Source of the DNA: Nomia melanderi | Lineage: Eukaryota > Arthropoda > Insecta > Hymenoptera > Halictidae | Assembly (NCBI RefSeq): GCF_051020985.1 | Contig: NW_027475142.1 | Span: forward strand, 1,860,001-1,924,000 | DNA: 64,000 nucleotides | Reading direction: 5' to 3' | Shown here: positions 47,931 to 60,846 of the stretch, piece after piece | How the letters are laid out: every line of letters begins with the position of its first letter | How positions within the stretch are numbered: the first letter of the stretch is position 1 | Notes under the pieces: model-generated | Database searches by the model: none | What the model was told of the DNA's origin: nothing | Seen by the model: only the letters and a program-made list of their open reading frames with translations | Made by a program: the position numbers and the translations under genes

Positions 47931-49443
47931 GGTGTTCCGAGGTGGTTCCTGCTGCACAGATTCATTCGCCAGTGCCTCCTACAGACAATGCACTTTGATT
48001 TATTGCGCTATCTGTAATAGCACCCGAGGTATCACCAGATATATATTGGATTTTTCCCTGACCCTGACAGTCCGGCCCCATGAGACGGTGATTTTCTCGG
48101 CCCCTGGTGGTCCGAGGTCGATCCTGCTGCACAGATTCATGCGCCAGGGCCTCCTACCGACAATGCACTTTGATTTATTGCGCTATCTGTAAGAGCACCC
48201 GAGATATCACCATATATATATTGGATTTTCCCCTGACCCTGAGTGTCCGTCCCCATGTGTCGATGGTTTTCTCGGTCCCTCGTGGTTCGAGGTCGATCCC
48301 GCCGCACAGATTCATTCGCCAGTGCCTCCTACAAACAATGCACATTGATTTATTGCGCTATCTGTAATAGCACCCGAGATATCACCAGATATATATTGGA
48401 TTTTTCCCTGACTCTGAGTGTCCGGCCCCATGAGACGGTAGTTTTCTCGGCCCCTGGTGGTCCGAGGTCGCTCCCGCTGCACAGATTCATGCGCCAGTGC
48501 CTCCTACAGACAATGCACTTTGATTTATTGCGCTATGTGTAATAGCACCCGAGATATCACCATATATATATTGGATTTTCCCCTGACCCTGAGTGTCCGG
48601 CCCCATGTGACGGTGGTTTTCTCGGCCCCTGGTCTTCCGAAGTCGTTCCCGCTGTACAGATTCATGCGCCAGGGCCCCCTGCAGATAATTCACTTTGATT
48701 TATTGCGCTATCTGTAATAGCACCCGAGATATCACCAGATATATATTGGATTGTTCCTTGACCCTGACTGTCCGGCCCCATGTGTCGATGGTTTTCTCGG
48801 TCCCTCGTGGTTCGAGGTCGATACCGCTGCACAGATTCATGCACCAGGGCCCCCGCAGGTAATTCACTTTGGTTTAGAGCGCTATCTGTAAGAGCACCCG
48901 AGATGTCACCAGATATATATTGAATTTTTCCCCGACCCTGAGTGTCCGGCCCCATGTGTCGGTGGTTTTCTCGGCCCCTGGTGGTCCGAGGTCGATCCCG
49001 CTGCACAGATTCATGCGCCAGGGCCTCCTACAGACAATGCACTTTGATTTATTGCGCTATTTGTAATAGCCCCCGAGATATCACTATATATATATTGGAT
49101 TTTTCCCTGACCCGGACAGTCCGGCCCCATGAGACGGTGATTTTCTCGGCCACTGGTGGTCCGAGGTGGATCCCGCTACACAGATTCGTGCGCCAGGGCC
49201 ACCTGCAGACAATGCACTTTGGTTTACTGCGCTATCTCTAATAGCACCCGAGATATCACCAGATATATATTGGATTTTTCCCTGACCCTGACAGTCCGGC
49301 CCCATGAGACGGTAGTTTTCTCGGCCCCTGGTGGTCCCAGGTCGTTCCCGCTGCAGAGATTCATTCGCCAGTGCCTCCTACAGACAATGCATTTTGATTT
49401 ATTGCGCTATCTGTAATAGCACCCGAGATATCAACAGATATAT

Positions 49444-49504
49444 GCTGGATTTTTACATGACCTTGGGTGACGGATTCCAAATATCTGTAATTTTCTCGGC
49501 GACT
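49444..49504 (+). repeat. Divergent monomer, beta-2 type
   Basis: Full-length T-run (GGATTTTTACATG) combined with the TTCCAAATATCTG form, so it is intermediate between the 46,065 and 47,870 copies. It is preceded by GATATCAACAG, a rare variant. Confidence 0.85.
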
Positions 49505-51685
49505 GGTGGTCCGAGGTCGTTCCTGCTGCACAGATTCATTCGCCAGTGCCTCCTACCAAGAATGCACTTTGATTTATTGTTCAATCTCTAATAGCACCCG
49601 AGATATCTCCAGATATATATTGGATTTTCCCCTTACCCTGCATGTCCGGCCCCATGTGTCGGTGGTTTTCTCGGCCCCTGGTGGTCCGAGGTCGTTCCCG
49701 CTGCACTGATTCATGCGCTAGGGCCTCCTGCAGACAATGCACTTTGATTTATAGCGCTATCTCTAATAGCAGCCGAGATATCACCAGATATATATTGGAT
49801 TTTTCCCTGACCCTGAGTGTCCGACCCCATGAGACGGTGGTCTCCTCGGCCCCTGGTGGTCCGAGCTCGTTCCCGCTGCACAGATTCATGCGCCAGGGCC
49901 TCCTGCAGACAATGCACTTTGGTTTATTGCCCTACCTCTAATAGCACCCGAGATATCACCAGATATATATTGGATTTTCCCCTGACCCTGAGTGTCCGGC
50001 CCCATGAGACGGTGATTTTCTCGGCCCCTGGTGGTCCGAGGTCGATCCCACTGCACAGATTCATGCGCCAGGGCCTCCTACAGACAATGCGCTTTGATTT
50101 ATTGCCCTATCTGTAAGAGCACCCGAGATATCACCAGATATATATTGAATTTTTCCACGACCCTGAGTGTCCCGCCCCATGTGTCGGTGGTTTTCTCGGC
50201 CCCTGGTGGTCCGAGGTCGTTCCCGCTGCACAGATTCATGCGCCAGGGCCTCCTACAGACAATGCACTTTGATTTATTGCGCTATCTGTAATAGCACCCG
50301 AGATATCACCAGATATATATTGGATATTTCCCTGTCCCTGAGTGTCCGGCCCCCTTGAGACGGTAGTTTTCTCGGCCCCTGGTGGTCCGAGGACGTTCCC
50401 GCTGCACAGATTCATGCGCCAGGGCCTCCTACAAACAATGCACTTTGACTTATTGCGCTATCTCTAATAGCACCCGAGATATCACAAGATATATATTGGA
50501 TTTTTCCCTGACCCTGAGTGTCCGACCCCATGAGACGGTGGTTTCCTCGGCCCCTGGTGGTCCGAGGTCGTTCCCGCTGTACAGATTCATTCGCCAGGGC
50601 CTGCTACAGACAATGCACTTTGGTTTATTGCGCTATCTCTAATAGCACCCGAGATGTCACCAGATATATATTGGATTTTTCCCTGACCCTGAGTGTCCGG
50701 CCCCATGAGACGGTAATTTTCTCGGCCCCTGATGGTCCGAGGTCGTTCCCGCTGCACAGATTCATGCGCTAGGGCCTCCTGCAGACAATGCACTTTGGTT
50801 TATTACGCTATCTCTAATAGCACCCGAGATATCACCAGATACATATTGGATTTTTCCCTGACTCTGAGTGTCCGGCCCCATGAGACGGTAGTTTTCTCGG
50901 CCCCTGGTGGTCCGAGGACGTTCCCGCTGCACAGATTCATGCGATAGGGCCTCCTGCAGACAATGCACTTTGATTTATTGCGCTATCTCTAATAGCTCCC
51001 GAGATATCACCAGATATATATTGGATTTTTCCCTGACCCTGAGCGTCCGGCCCCATGAGACGGTAGTTTTCGCGGCCCCTGGTGGTCCGAGGTCGTTCCC
51101 GCTGCACAGATTCATGCGCTAGGGCCTCCTGCAGACAATGCACTTTAATTTATTGCGCTATCTCTAATAGCACCCGAGATATCACCAGATATATATTGGA
51201 TTTTTCCCTGACCCTGAGTGTCTGGCCCCATGTGTCGATGGATGTCTCGGTCCCTCGTGGTCCGAGGTCGTTCCCGCTGCACAGATTCATTCGCCAGGGC
51301 CTCCTGCAGACAATACACTTTGATTTATTGATCTATCTGTAATAGCACCCGAGATATCACCGGATTTATATTGGATTTTTCCCTGACCCTGAGTGTCTGG
51401 ACCCATGTGTCGATGGATGACTCGGTCCCTCGTGGTCCGAGGTCGTTCCCGCTGCACAGATTCATTCGCCAGTGCCTCCTACAGACAATGCACTTTCATT
51501 TATTGCGCTATCTGTAATAGCACCCGAGGTATCACCAGATATATATTGGATTTTTCCCTGACCCTGAGCGTCCGGCCCCATGAGACGGTAGTTTTCGCGG
51601 CCCCTGGTGGTCCGATGTCGTTCCCGCTGCACAGATTCATGCGTCAGGGCCTCCTGCAGACAATGCACTTTGGTTTATTACGCTA

Positions 51686-51916
51686 TCTCTAATAGCACCC
51701 GAGATATCACCAGATATATATTGGATTTTTCCTTGACCCTGACAGACCGGCCACATGTGTCGATGGTTTTCTCGGTCCCTCGTGGTCCCAGGTCGATCCC
51801 GCTGCACAGATTCATGCGCCAGGGCCTCCTACAGACTTTGCTTTATTGCGCTATCTGTAATAGCACCCGAGATATCACCAGATATATATTGGATTTTTCC
51901 CTGACCCTGAGTGTCC
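51686..51916 (+). repeat. 4-monomer-spaced segment with 7-bp deletion, first member
   Basis: ACAGACTTTGCTTTATTG at 51,831 replaces the usual ACAGACAATGCACTTTG, a loss of seven bases. The segment matches 52,379-52,609 at a spacing of 693 (four monomers minus seven). Shared markers are GACAGACCGGCCACATG and GTGGTCCCAGG. Confidence 0.88.
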
Positions 51917-52378
51917 GACCCCATGAGACGGTGGTTTCCTCGGCCGCTGGTGGTCCGAGGTCGTTCCCGCTGTACAGATTCATTCGCCAGGGCCTCCTAC
52001 AGACAATGCACTTTGGTTTATTGCGCTATCTCTAATAGCACCCGAGATGTCACCAGATATATATTGGATTTTTCCCTGACCCTGAGTGTCCGGCCCCATG
52101 AGACGGTAATTTTCTCGGCCCCTGGTGGTCCGAGGACGTTCCCGCTGCACAGATTCATGCGCCAGGGCCCCCTACAGACAATACACTTTGACTTATTGCG
52201 CTATCTCTAATAGCACCCGAGATATCACCAGATATATATTGGATTTTTACCTGACTCTGACAGTCCGGCCCCATGAGACAGTGATTTTCTCGGCCCCTGG
52301 TGGTCCGAGGTCGTTCCCGCTGCACAGATTCATGCGCTAGGGCCTCCTGCAGACAATGCACTTTGGTTTATTAAGCTA

Positions 52379-52609
52379 TCTCTAATAGCACCCGAGATAT
52401 CACCAGATATATATTGGATTTTTCCTTGACCCTGACAGACCGGCCACATGTGTCGATGGTTTTCTCGGTCCCTCGTGGTCCCAGGTCGATCCCGCTGCAC
52501 AGATTCATGCGCCAGGGCCTCCTACAGACTTTGCTTTATTGCGCTATCTGTAATAGCACCCGAGATATCACCAGATATATATTGGATTTTTCCCTGACCC
52601 TGAGTGTCC
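52379..52609 (+). repeat. 4-monomer-spaced segment with 7-bp deletion, second member
   Basis: Partner of 51,686-51,916 with the same deletion at 52,524. The match ends at GTGTCCGACCCC against GTGTCCCACCCC. Confidence 0.88.
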
Positions 52610-53051
52610 CACCCCATGAGACGGTGGTTTTCTCGGCCCCAGGTCGTCCGGGGTCATTCCCGCTGCACAGATTCATGCGCCTGGGCCTGCTGCAGACAAT
52701 GCACTTTGATTTATTGCGCTATCTGTAATTGCACCCGAGATATCACCAGATATATATTGGATTTTTCCCTGACCCTGTGTGTCCGGCCCCATGAGACGGT
52801 AGTTTTCTCGGCCCCTGGTGGTCCGAGGTCGTTCCGGGTGCACAGATTCATGCGCCAGGGCCCCCTACAGACAATGCACTTTGACTTATTGCGCTATCTC
52901 TAATAGCACCCGAGATATCACCAGATATATATTGGATTTTTACCTGACTCTGACAGTCCGGCCCCATAAGACGGTGATTTTCTCGGCCCCTGGTGGTCCG
53001 AGGTCGTTCCCGCTGCACAGATTCATGCGCTAGGGCCTCCTGCAGATAACT

Positions 53052-53430
53052 AACTTTGGTTTATTGCGCCATCTCTAATAGCACCCGAGATATCACCAGA
53101 TATATATTGGATTTTTCCCTGACCCTGAGTGTCCGGCCCCATGAGACGGTGGTCTTCTCGGCCCCCGTTGGCCCGAGGTCGTTCCCGCTGCACAGATTCA
53201 TTCGCCAGGGCCTCCTGCAGATAATTCACTTTGGTTTATTGCGCTATCTCTAATAGCACCCGAGATATCACCAGATATATATTGGATTTTCCCCTGACCC
53301 TGAGAGTCCGGCCCCATGAGACTGTGGTTATCTCGGCCCCTGGTGGTCCGACGTCGTTCCTGCTGGCCAGATTCATGCGCCTGGGCCTCCTACAGACAAT
53401 GCACTTTGATTTATTGCGCTATCTCAAATA
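53052..53430 (+). repeat. Left-type monomers within the right block
   Basis: These two monomers carry GAGTGTCC or GAGAGTCC with CATGAGACTGTGG, GCTGGCCAG and GCAGATAATTCACTTTGG, features otherwise found left of 17.5 kb. They suggest sequence exchange between distant parts of the array, or survival of the older type. Confidence 0.7.
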
Positions 53431-53804
53431 GCACCCGAGATATCACCAGATATATATTGGATTTTTCCCTGACCCTGAGTGTCCGACCCCATGAGACGGT
53501 GGTTTTCTCGGGCCCTGGTGGTCCGAGGTCGTTCCCGCTGCACAGATTCATTCGCCTGGGCCTCCTACAGACAATGCACTTTGGTTTATTACGCTATCTC
53601 TAATAGCACCCGAGATATCACCAGATATATATTGGATTTTTCCCTGACCCTGACAGTCCGGCCCCATGTGTCGATGGTTTTCTCTGTCCCTCGGGGTCCG
53701 AGGTCGATCCCGCTGCACAGATTGATGCGCCAGGGCCTCCTACAGACAATGCACTTTGATTTATTGCGTTATCTGTAATAGCACCCGAGATATCACCAGA
53801 TATA

Positions 53805-53865
53805 TGCTGGATTTTTACATGACCTTGGGTGACGGATTCCGAATATCTGTAATTTTCTCGGCGCC
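53805..53865 (+). repeat. Divergent monomer, beta-2 type
   Basis: Matches the 47,870 copy through the core and into GTGTTCCGAGGTGGTTCCTG, so the two derive from one duplicated stretch. Confidence 0.86.
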
Positions 53866-55030
53866 TGGTGTTCCGAGGTGGTTCCTGCTGCACAGATTCA
53901 TTCACCAGTGCCTCCTACAGACAATGCACTTTGATTTATTGCGCTATCTGTAATAGCACCCGAGGTATCACCAGATATATATTGGATTTTCCCCTGACCC
54001 TGAGTGTCCGGCCCCATGAGACGGTGGTTTTTTCTGCCCCTGGTGGTCCGATGTCGTTCCCGCTGCACAGATTCATGCGTCAGGGCCTCCTGCAGACAAT
54101 GCACTTTGGTTTATTGCGCTATCTCTAATAGCACCCGAGATACCACCAGATGTATATTGGATTTTTCGCTGACTCTGACAGTCCGGCCCCATGAGACGGT
54201 AGTTTTCTCGGCCCCTGGAGGTCCGAGGTCGTTCCCGCTGCACAGATTCATGCGTCAGGGCCTCCTGCAGACAATGCACTTTGATTTATTGCGCTATCTG
54301 TAATAGCACCCGACATATCACCAGATATATATTGGATTTTTCCTTGACCCTTACACTCCGGCGCCATGAGACGGTGATTTTCTCGGCCCCTGGTGGTCCG
54401 AGGTCGATCCCGCTGCACAGATTCATGCGCCAGGGCCTCCTACAGACAATGCACTTTGATTTATTGTGCTATCTCTAATAGCACCCGAGATATCACCAGA
54501 AATATATTGGATTTTTCCCTGACCCTGAGTGTCCGACCCCACGAGACGGTGGTTTTCTCGGCCGCTGGTGGTCCGAGGTCGTTCCCGCTGCACAGATTCA
54601 TGCCCCAGGGCCTCCTGAAGATAATTCGCTTTGATTTATTGCCCTATCTCTAATAGCATCCGAGATATCACCAGATATATATTGGATTTTCCCCTGACCC
54701 TGAGTGTCCGGCCCCAGGTGTCGATGGTTTTCTCGGTCCCACGTGGTCCGAGGTCGATCCCGCTGCACAGATTCATGCGCCAGGGCCTCCTACAGACAAT
54801 GCACTTTGACTTATTGTGCTATCTCTAATAGCACCCGAGATATCACCAGAAATATATTGGATTTTTCCCTGACCCTGACAGTCCGGCACCATGAGACGGT
54901 GATTTTCTCGGTCCCTGGTGGTCCGAGGTCGATCCCGCTGCACAGATTCATGCGCCAGGGCCTCCTACAGACAATGCACTTTGGTTTATTGCGCTATCTG
55001 TAATAGCACCCGAGATATCACCAGATATAT

Positions 55031-55085
55031 GCTGGATTTTTACATGACCTTGTGTGACGGATTCCGAATATCTATAATTTTCTCG
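55031..55085 (+). repeat. Divergent monomer, beta-2 (TGTGTGACGG form)
   Basis: GCTGGATTTTTACATGACC, TTGTGTGACGGATTCCG and AATATCTATAATTTTC, followed by GGTTGTCCGAGGTAGTTCC. First of a pair 350 bases apart. Confidence 0.86.
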
Positions 55086-55380
55086 GCCCCTGGTTGTCCG
55101 AGGTAGTTCCTGCTGCACAGATTCATTCGCCAGTTCCTCCTACAGACACTGCACTTCGATTTATTGCGCTATATCTAATAGCACCCGAGATATCACCAGA
55201 TATATATTGGATTTTTCCCTGACCCTGAGTGTCCGACCCCATGAGACGGTGGTTTTCTCGGCCCCTGCTGGTCCGAGGTCGATCCCGCTGAACAGATTCA
55301 TGCGCCAGGGCCTCCTATAGATAATTCACTTTGGTTTATTGCGCTATCTGTTATAGCACCCGAGATATCACCAGATATAT

Positions 55381-55435
55381 GCTGGATTTTTACATGACCT
55401 TGTGTGACGGATTCCGAATATCTATAATTTTCTCG
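55381..55435 (+). repeat. Divergent monomer, beta-2 (TGTGTGACGG form)
   Basis: Same sequence as the 55,031 copy, two monomers downstream, with the same CCAGTTCCTCC and CAGACACTGCACTTCG following. It is preceded by CTGTTATAGCACC. Confidence 0.86.
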
Positions 55436-55940
55436 GCCCCTGGTTGTCCGAGGTAGTTCCTGCTGCACAGATTCATTCGCCAGTTCCTCCTACAGACACT
55501 GCACTTCGATTTATTGCGCTATCTCTAATAGCACCCGAGATATCACCAGATATATATTGGATTTTTCCCTGACCCTGACAGTCCGGCCCCATGAGGCGGT
55601 GATTTTCTCGGCCCCTGGTGGTCCGAGGTCGATCCCGCTGCACAGATCCATGCGCCAGGGCCTCCTACAGACAATGCACTTTGATTTATTGCCCTATATG
55701 TAATAGCACCCGAGATATCACCAGATATATATTGGATTTTTCCTTGACCCTGACAGTCCGGCCCCATGTGTCGGTGGTTTTCTCGGCCCCTGGTGGTCCG
55801 AGGTCGATCCGGCTGCACAGATTCATGCCCTAGGGCCTCCTGCAGACAATGCACTTTGATTTATTGCGCTATATCTAATAGCACCCGAGATATCACCAGA
55901 TATATAATGGATTTTTCCCTGACCCTGACAGTCCGGCCCC

Positions 55941-56020
55941 ATGAGACGGTGATTTTCTCGGCCCCTGGTGGTCCGACATCATGAGACGGTGGTTTTCTCG
56001 GCCCCTGCTGGTCCGAGGTC
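55941..56020 (+). repeat. 40-bp internal tandem duplication within a monomer
   Basis: ATGAGACGGTGATTTTCTCG at 55,941 is followed 40 bases later by ATGAGACGGTGGTTTTCTCG at 55,981; the first copy ends GTCCGACATC. The monomer is therefore 215 bases between successive GCGCTAT/GCGTTAT landmarks (55,866 to 56,081). The two copies differ (GGTGAT against GGTGGT; CCTGGTGG against CCTGCTGG), so they come from different monomer types joined out of register, not from simple slippage. Confidence 0.92.
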
Positions 56021-56120
56021 GATCCCGCTGAACAGATTCATGCGCCAGGGCTTTCTGCAGACAATTCACGTTGGTTTATTGCGTTATCTGTTATAGCACC
56101 CGAGATATCACCAGATATAT

Positions 56121-56175
56121 GCTGGATTTTTACATGACCTTGTGTGACGGATTCCGAATATCTATAATTTTCTCG
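56121..56175 (+). repeat. Divergent monomer, beta-2 (TGTGTGACGG form)
   Basis: 740 bases after the 55,381 copy, which is four monomers plus the 40-bp duplication. Same core and the same CTGTTATAGCACC upstream. Confidence 0.86.
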
Positions 56176-56653
56176 GCCCCTGGTTGTCCGAGGTAGTTCC
56201 TGCTGCACAGATTCATTCGCCAGGGCCTCCTGCAGACAATGCACTTTGGTTTATTGCGCTATCTCTAATAGCACCCGAGATATCACCAGATATATATTGG
56301 ATTTTCCCCTGACCCTGAGTGTCCGGCACCATGAGACGGTGGTTTTTTCTGCCCCTGGTGGTCCGATGTCGTTCCCGCTGCACAGATTCATGCGTCAGGG
56401 CCTCCTGCAGACAATGCACTTTGGTGTATTGCGCTATCTCTAATAGCACCCGAGATACCACCAGATGTATATTGGATTTTTCCCTGACTCTGACAGTCCG
56501 GCCCCATGAGACGGTAGTTTTCTCGGCCCCTGGTGGTCCGAGGTCGTTCCCGCTGCACAGATTCATGCGCCAGGGCCCCCTACAGACAATGCACTTTGAC
56601 TTATTGCGCTATCTCTAATAGCACCCGAGATATCACCAGATATATATTGGATT

Positions 56654-56700
56654 TTTACATGACCTTGGCTGACGGATTCCGAATATCTATAATTTTCTCG
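56654..56700 (+). repeat. Divergent monomer, beta-2 hybrid
   Basis: It has the common ATATATTGG box followed by TTTTTACATGACCTTGGCTG and ACGGATTCCGAATATC, so the switch from common to beta sequence lies between the AT box and the T-run. This suggests a conversion endpoint. Confidence 0.8.
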
Positions 56701-57170
56701 GCCCCTGGTTGTACGAGGTAGTTCCTGCTGCACACATTCATTCGCCAGTGCCCCCTGCAGATAATTCACTTTGATTTATTGCCCTATCTCTAATAGCACC
56801 CGAGATATCACCAGATATATAATGGATTTTCCCCTGACCCTGAGTGTCCGGCCCCAGGTGTCGATGGTTTTCTCGGTCCCACGTGGTCCGAGGTCGATCC
56901 CGCTGCACAGATTCATGCGCCAGGGCCTCCTACAGACAATGCACTTTGATTTATTGTGCTATCTCTAATAGCACCCGAGATATCACCAGAAATATATTGG
57001 ATTTTTCCCTGACCCTGAGTGTCCGACCTCATGACACGGTGGTTTTCTCGGCCCCTGCTGGTCCGAGGTCGATCCCGCTGAACAGATTCATGCGCCAGGG
57101 CCTCCTATAGATAATTCACTTTGGTTTATTGCGCTATCTCTAATAGCACCCGCGATATCACCAGATATAT

Positions 57171-57613
57171 ATTGGATTTTTCCCTGACCCTGACAGTCCG
57201 GCCCCATGAGGCGGTGATTTTCTCGGCCCCTGGTGGTCCGAGGTCGATCCCGCTGCACAGATTCATGCACCAGGGCCTCCTACAGACAATGCACTTTGAT
57301 TTATTGCCCTATATGTAATAGCACCCGAGATATCACCAGATATATATTGGATTTTTCCTTGACCCTGGCAGTCCGGCCCCATGTGTCGGTGGTTTTCTCG
57401 GCCCCTGGTGGTCCGAGGTCGTTCCCGCTGCACAGATTCATGCGCCAGGGCGTCCTACAGACAATGCACTTTGATTTATTGCGCTATCTGTAATAGCACC
57501 CGAGATATCACCAGATATATATTGGATTTTTCCTTGACCCTGACAGTCCGGCCTCATGAGGCGGTGATTTTCTCGGCCCCTGGTGGTCCGAGGTCGATCC
57601 GGCTGCACAGATT
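57171..57613 (+). repeat. 21-monomer-spaced duplication, first member
   Basis: Matches 60,847-61,289 at a spacing of 3,676 (21 monomers plus the extra base near 60,121), with about four differences such as GCACCAGGG against GCGCCAGGG and CCTACAG against CCTATAG. Both include CATGAGGCGGTGATTTTC and GCCCTATATGTAATAG. Confidence 0.85.
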
Positions 57614-58744
57614 CATGCGCTAGGGCCTCCTGCAGACAATGCACTTTGATTTATTGCGCTATATCAAATAGCACCCGAGATATCACCAGATATATAATGG
57701 ATTTTTCGTTGGCCCTGACAGTCCGGCCCCATGAGACGGTGATTTTCTCGACCCCTGGTGGTCCGAGGTCGTTCACGCTGCACAGATTCATGCGCCAGGG
57801 CCTCCTACAGACAATGCACTTTGATTTATTGCGCTATCTGTAATAGCACCCGAGATATCACCAGATATATATTGGATTTTCCGCTGACCCTGAGTGTCCG
57901 GCCCCATGAGACGGTGGTTTTCTCGGCCCCTGCAGGTCCGAGGTCGTTCCCGCTGCACAGATTCATGCGCCAGGGCCCCCAGCAGATAATTCACTTTGCT
58001 TTATTGCGCTATCTCTAATAACACCCGAGATATCACCAGATATATATTGGATTTTGCCCTGACCCTGACAGTCCGGCCTCATGAGACGGTGATTTTCTCG
58101 GCCCCTGGTGGTCCGAGGTCGATCCCGCTGCACAGATTCATGTGCCAGTGCCTCCTACAGACAATGCACTTTGATTTATTGCGCAATCTGTAATAGCACC
58201 CGAGATATCACCAGATATATATTGGATTTTTACATGACCCTGAGTGTCCGACCCCATGAGACGGTGATTTTCTCGGCCCCTGGTGGTCCGAGGTCGATCC
58301 CGCTGCACAGATTCATGCGCCATGGCCTCCTACAGACAATGCACTTTGATTTATTGCGCTATCTGTAATAGCACCCGAGATATCACCAGATATATATTGG
58401 ATTTTGCCCTGACCCTGACAGTCCGGCCTCATGAGACGGTGATTTTCTCGGCCCCTGGTGGTCCGAGGTCGATCCCGCTGCACAGATTCATGCGCTAGGG
58501 CCTCCTGCAGACAATGCACTTTGATTTATTGCGCTATATCTAATAGCACCCGAGATATCACCAGATATATATTGGATTGTTCCCTGACCCTGAGTGTCCG
58601 ACCCCATGAGACGGTGGTTTTCTCGGCCCCTGCTGGTCCGAGGTCGATCCCGCTGAACAGATTCATGCGCCAGGGCCTCCTATACATAATTCACTTTGGT
58701 TTATTGCGCTATCTGTTATAGCACCCGAGATATCACCAGATATA

Positions 58745-58800
58745 TGCTGGATTTTTACATGACCTTGTGTGACGGATTCCGAATATCTATAATTTTCTCG
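58745..58800 (+). repeat. Divergent monomer, beta-2 (TGTGTGACGG form)
   Basis: Same core as the 55,381 copy, with CTGTTATAGCACC upstream. It is followed by GGTTGTCTGAGGTAG, a one-base variant. Confidence 0.85.
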
Positions 58801-59794
58801 GCCCCTGGTTGTCTGAGGTAGTTCCTGCTGCACAGATTCATTCGCCAGTTCCTCCTACAGACACTGCACTTCGATTTATTGCGCTATCTCTAATAGCACC
58901 CGAGATATCACCAGATATATAATGGATTTTTCCCTGACCCTGACAGTCCGGCCCCATGAGACGGTGATTTTCTCGGCCCCTTGTGGTCCGAGGTAGTTCC
59001 TGCTGCACAGATTCATTCGCTAGTGCCTCCTACAGACAATGCACTTTGATTTATTGCGCTACCTCTAATAGCACCCGAGATATCACCAGATATATATTGG
59101 ATGTTTCCTTGACCCTGACAGTCCGGCCCCATGTGTCGGTGGTTTTCTCGGTCCCTGGTGGTCCGAGGTCGTTCCCGCTGCACAGATTCATGCGCCAGGG
59201 CGTCCTACAGACAATGCACTTTGATTTATTGCGCTATCTGTAATAGCACCCGAGATATCACCAGATATATATTGGATTTTCCCCTGACCCTGAGTGTCCG
59301 GCCCCATGAGACGGTGGTTTTCTCGGCCCCTGGTGGTCCGAGGTCGTTCCCGCTGCGCAGATTCATGCGCCAGTGTCCCCTGCAGATAATTCACTTTGAT
59401 TTATTGCGCTATCTCTAATAGCACCCGAGATATCACCAGATATATATAGGATTTTTCCTTGACCCTGACAGTCCGGCCCCATGTGTCGATGGTTTTCTCG
59501 GTCCCTCGTGGTCCGATGTCGATCCCGCTGCACAGATTCATGCGCCAGGGCCCCCTGCAGATAATTCACTTTGATTTATTGCGCTATATCTAATAGCACC
59601 CGAGATATCACCAGATATATATTGGATTTTTCCCTGACCCTGAGTGTCCGACCCCATGAGACGGTGGTTTTCTCGGCCCTTGCTGGTCCGAGGTCGATCC
59701 CGCTGAACAGATTCATGCGCCAGGGCCTCCTATAAATAATTCACATTAGTTTATTGCGCTATCTGTTATAGCACCCGAGATATCACCAGATATA

Positions 59795-59850
59795 TGCTGG
59801 ATTTTTGCATGACCTTGTGTGAGGGATTCCGAATATCTATAATTTTCTCG
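59795..59850 (+). repeat. Divergent monomer, beta-2 (TGTGTGAGGG form)
   Basis: 1,050 bases (six monomers) after the 58,745 copy. It has TTTTTGCATGACC and GTGTGAGGGATTCCG, both single-base variants. Confidence 0.85.
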
Positions 59851-60846
59851 GCCCCTGGTTGTCCGAGGTAGTTCCTGCTGCACAGATTCATTCGCCAGTG
59901 CCTCCTACAGACACTGCACTTTGATTTATTGCGCTATCTCTAATAGCACCCGAGATATCACCAGATATATATTAGATTTTCCGCTGACCCTGAGTGTCCG
60001 GCCCCATGAGACGGTGGTTTTCTCGGCCCCTGCTGGTCCGAGGTCGTTCCCGCTGCACAGATTCATGCGCCAGGGCCCCCAGCAGAAAATTCACTTTGCT
60101 TTATTGCGCTATCTCTAATAGCAACCCGAGATATCACCAGATATATATTGGATTTTGCCCTGACCCTGACAGTCCGGCCTCATGAGACGGTGATTGTCTC
60201 GGCCCCTGGTGGTCTGAGGTCGATACCGCTGCACAGATTCATGCGCCAGGGCCTCCTACATACAATGCACTTTGATTTATTGCGCTATCTGTAATAGCAC
60301 CCGAGATATCACCAGATATATATTGGATTTTTCCTTGACCCTGACAGTCCGGCCCCATCTGTCGGTGGTTTTCTCGGCCCCTGGTGGTCCGAGGTCGATC
60401 CCGCTGCACAGATTCATGCGCCAGGGCCTCCTACATACAATGCACTTTGATTTATTGCGCTATCTGTAATAGCACCCGAGATATCACCAGATATATATTG
60501 GATTTTTCCTTGACCCTGACAGTCCGGCCCCATGTGTCGATGGTTTTCTCGGTCCCTCGTGGTCCGAGGTCGTTCCCGCTGCACAGATTCATGCGCCAGG
60601 GCGTCCTACAGACAATGCACTTTGATTTATTGCGCTATCTGTAATAGCACCCGAGATATCACCAGATATATATTGGATTTTCCCCTGACCCTGAGTGTCC
60701 GGCCCCATTAGACGGTGGTTTTCTCATCCCCTGGGTGTCCGAGGTCGTTCCCGCTGCACAGATTCATGCGCCAGGGCCTCCTGCAGATAATTCACTTTGA
60801 TTTATTGCGCTATATCTAATAGCACCCGAGATATCACCAGATATGT

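Larger units (their letters stand above)
46011..49600 (+). repeat. Heterogeneous block rich in beta monomers and small indels
   Basis: About 20 monomers. It contains four beta-2 copies, the fold-back palindrome, and several short deletions: GGATTTTGCATG near 46,070 and 47,355, CTCGCCCCTGG near 46,642, GGATTTCCCCTG near 47,525 and GCTGCTAGATTGATG near 47,778. These shift the register by a few bases. The marker GTCTTCCGAAGTCG of the second HOR recurs once, at 48,632. Confidence 0.82.
49601..54999 (+). repeat. Right-subfamily block with 7-bp-deleted monomers
   Basis: About 31 monomers. CATGAGACGGTAGTTTTC and CATGAGACGGTAATTTTC variants are common here and rare elsewhere. Two left-type monomers lie at 53.05-53.43 kb. 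A beta-2 copy at 53,805 shares its neighbourhood with the one at 47,870 (spacing 5,935). Confidence 0.8.
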
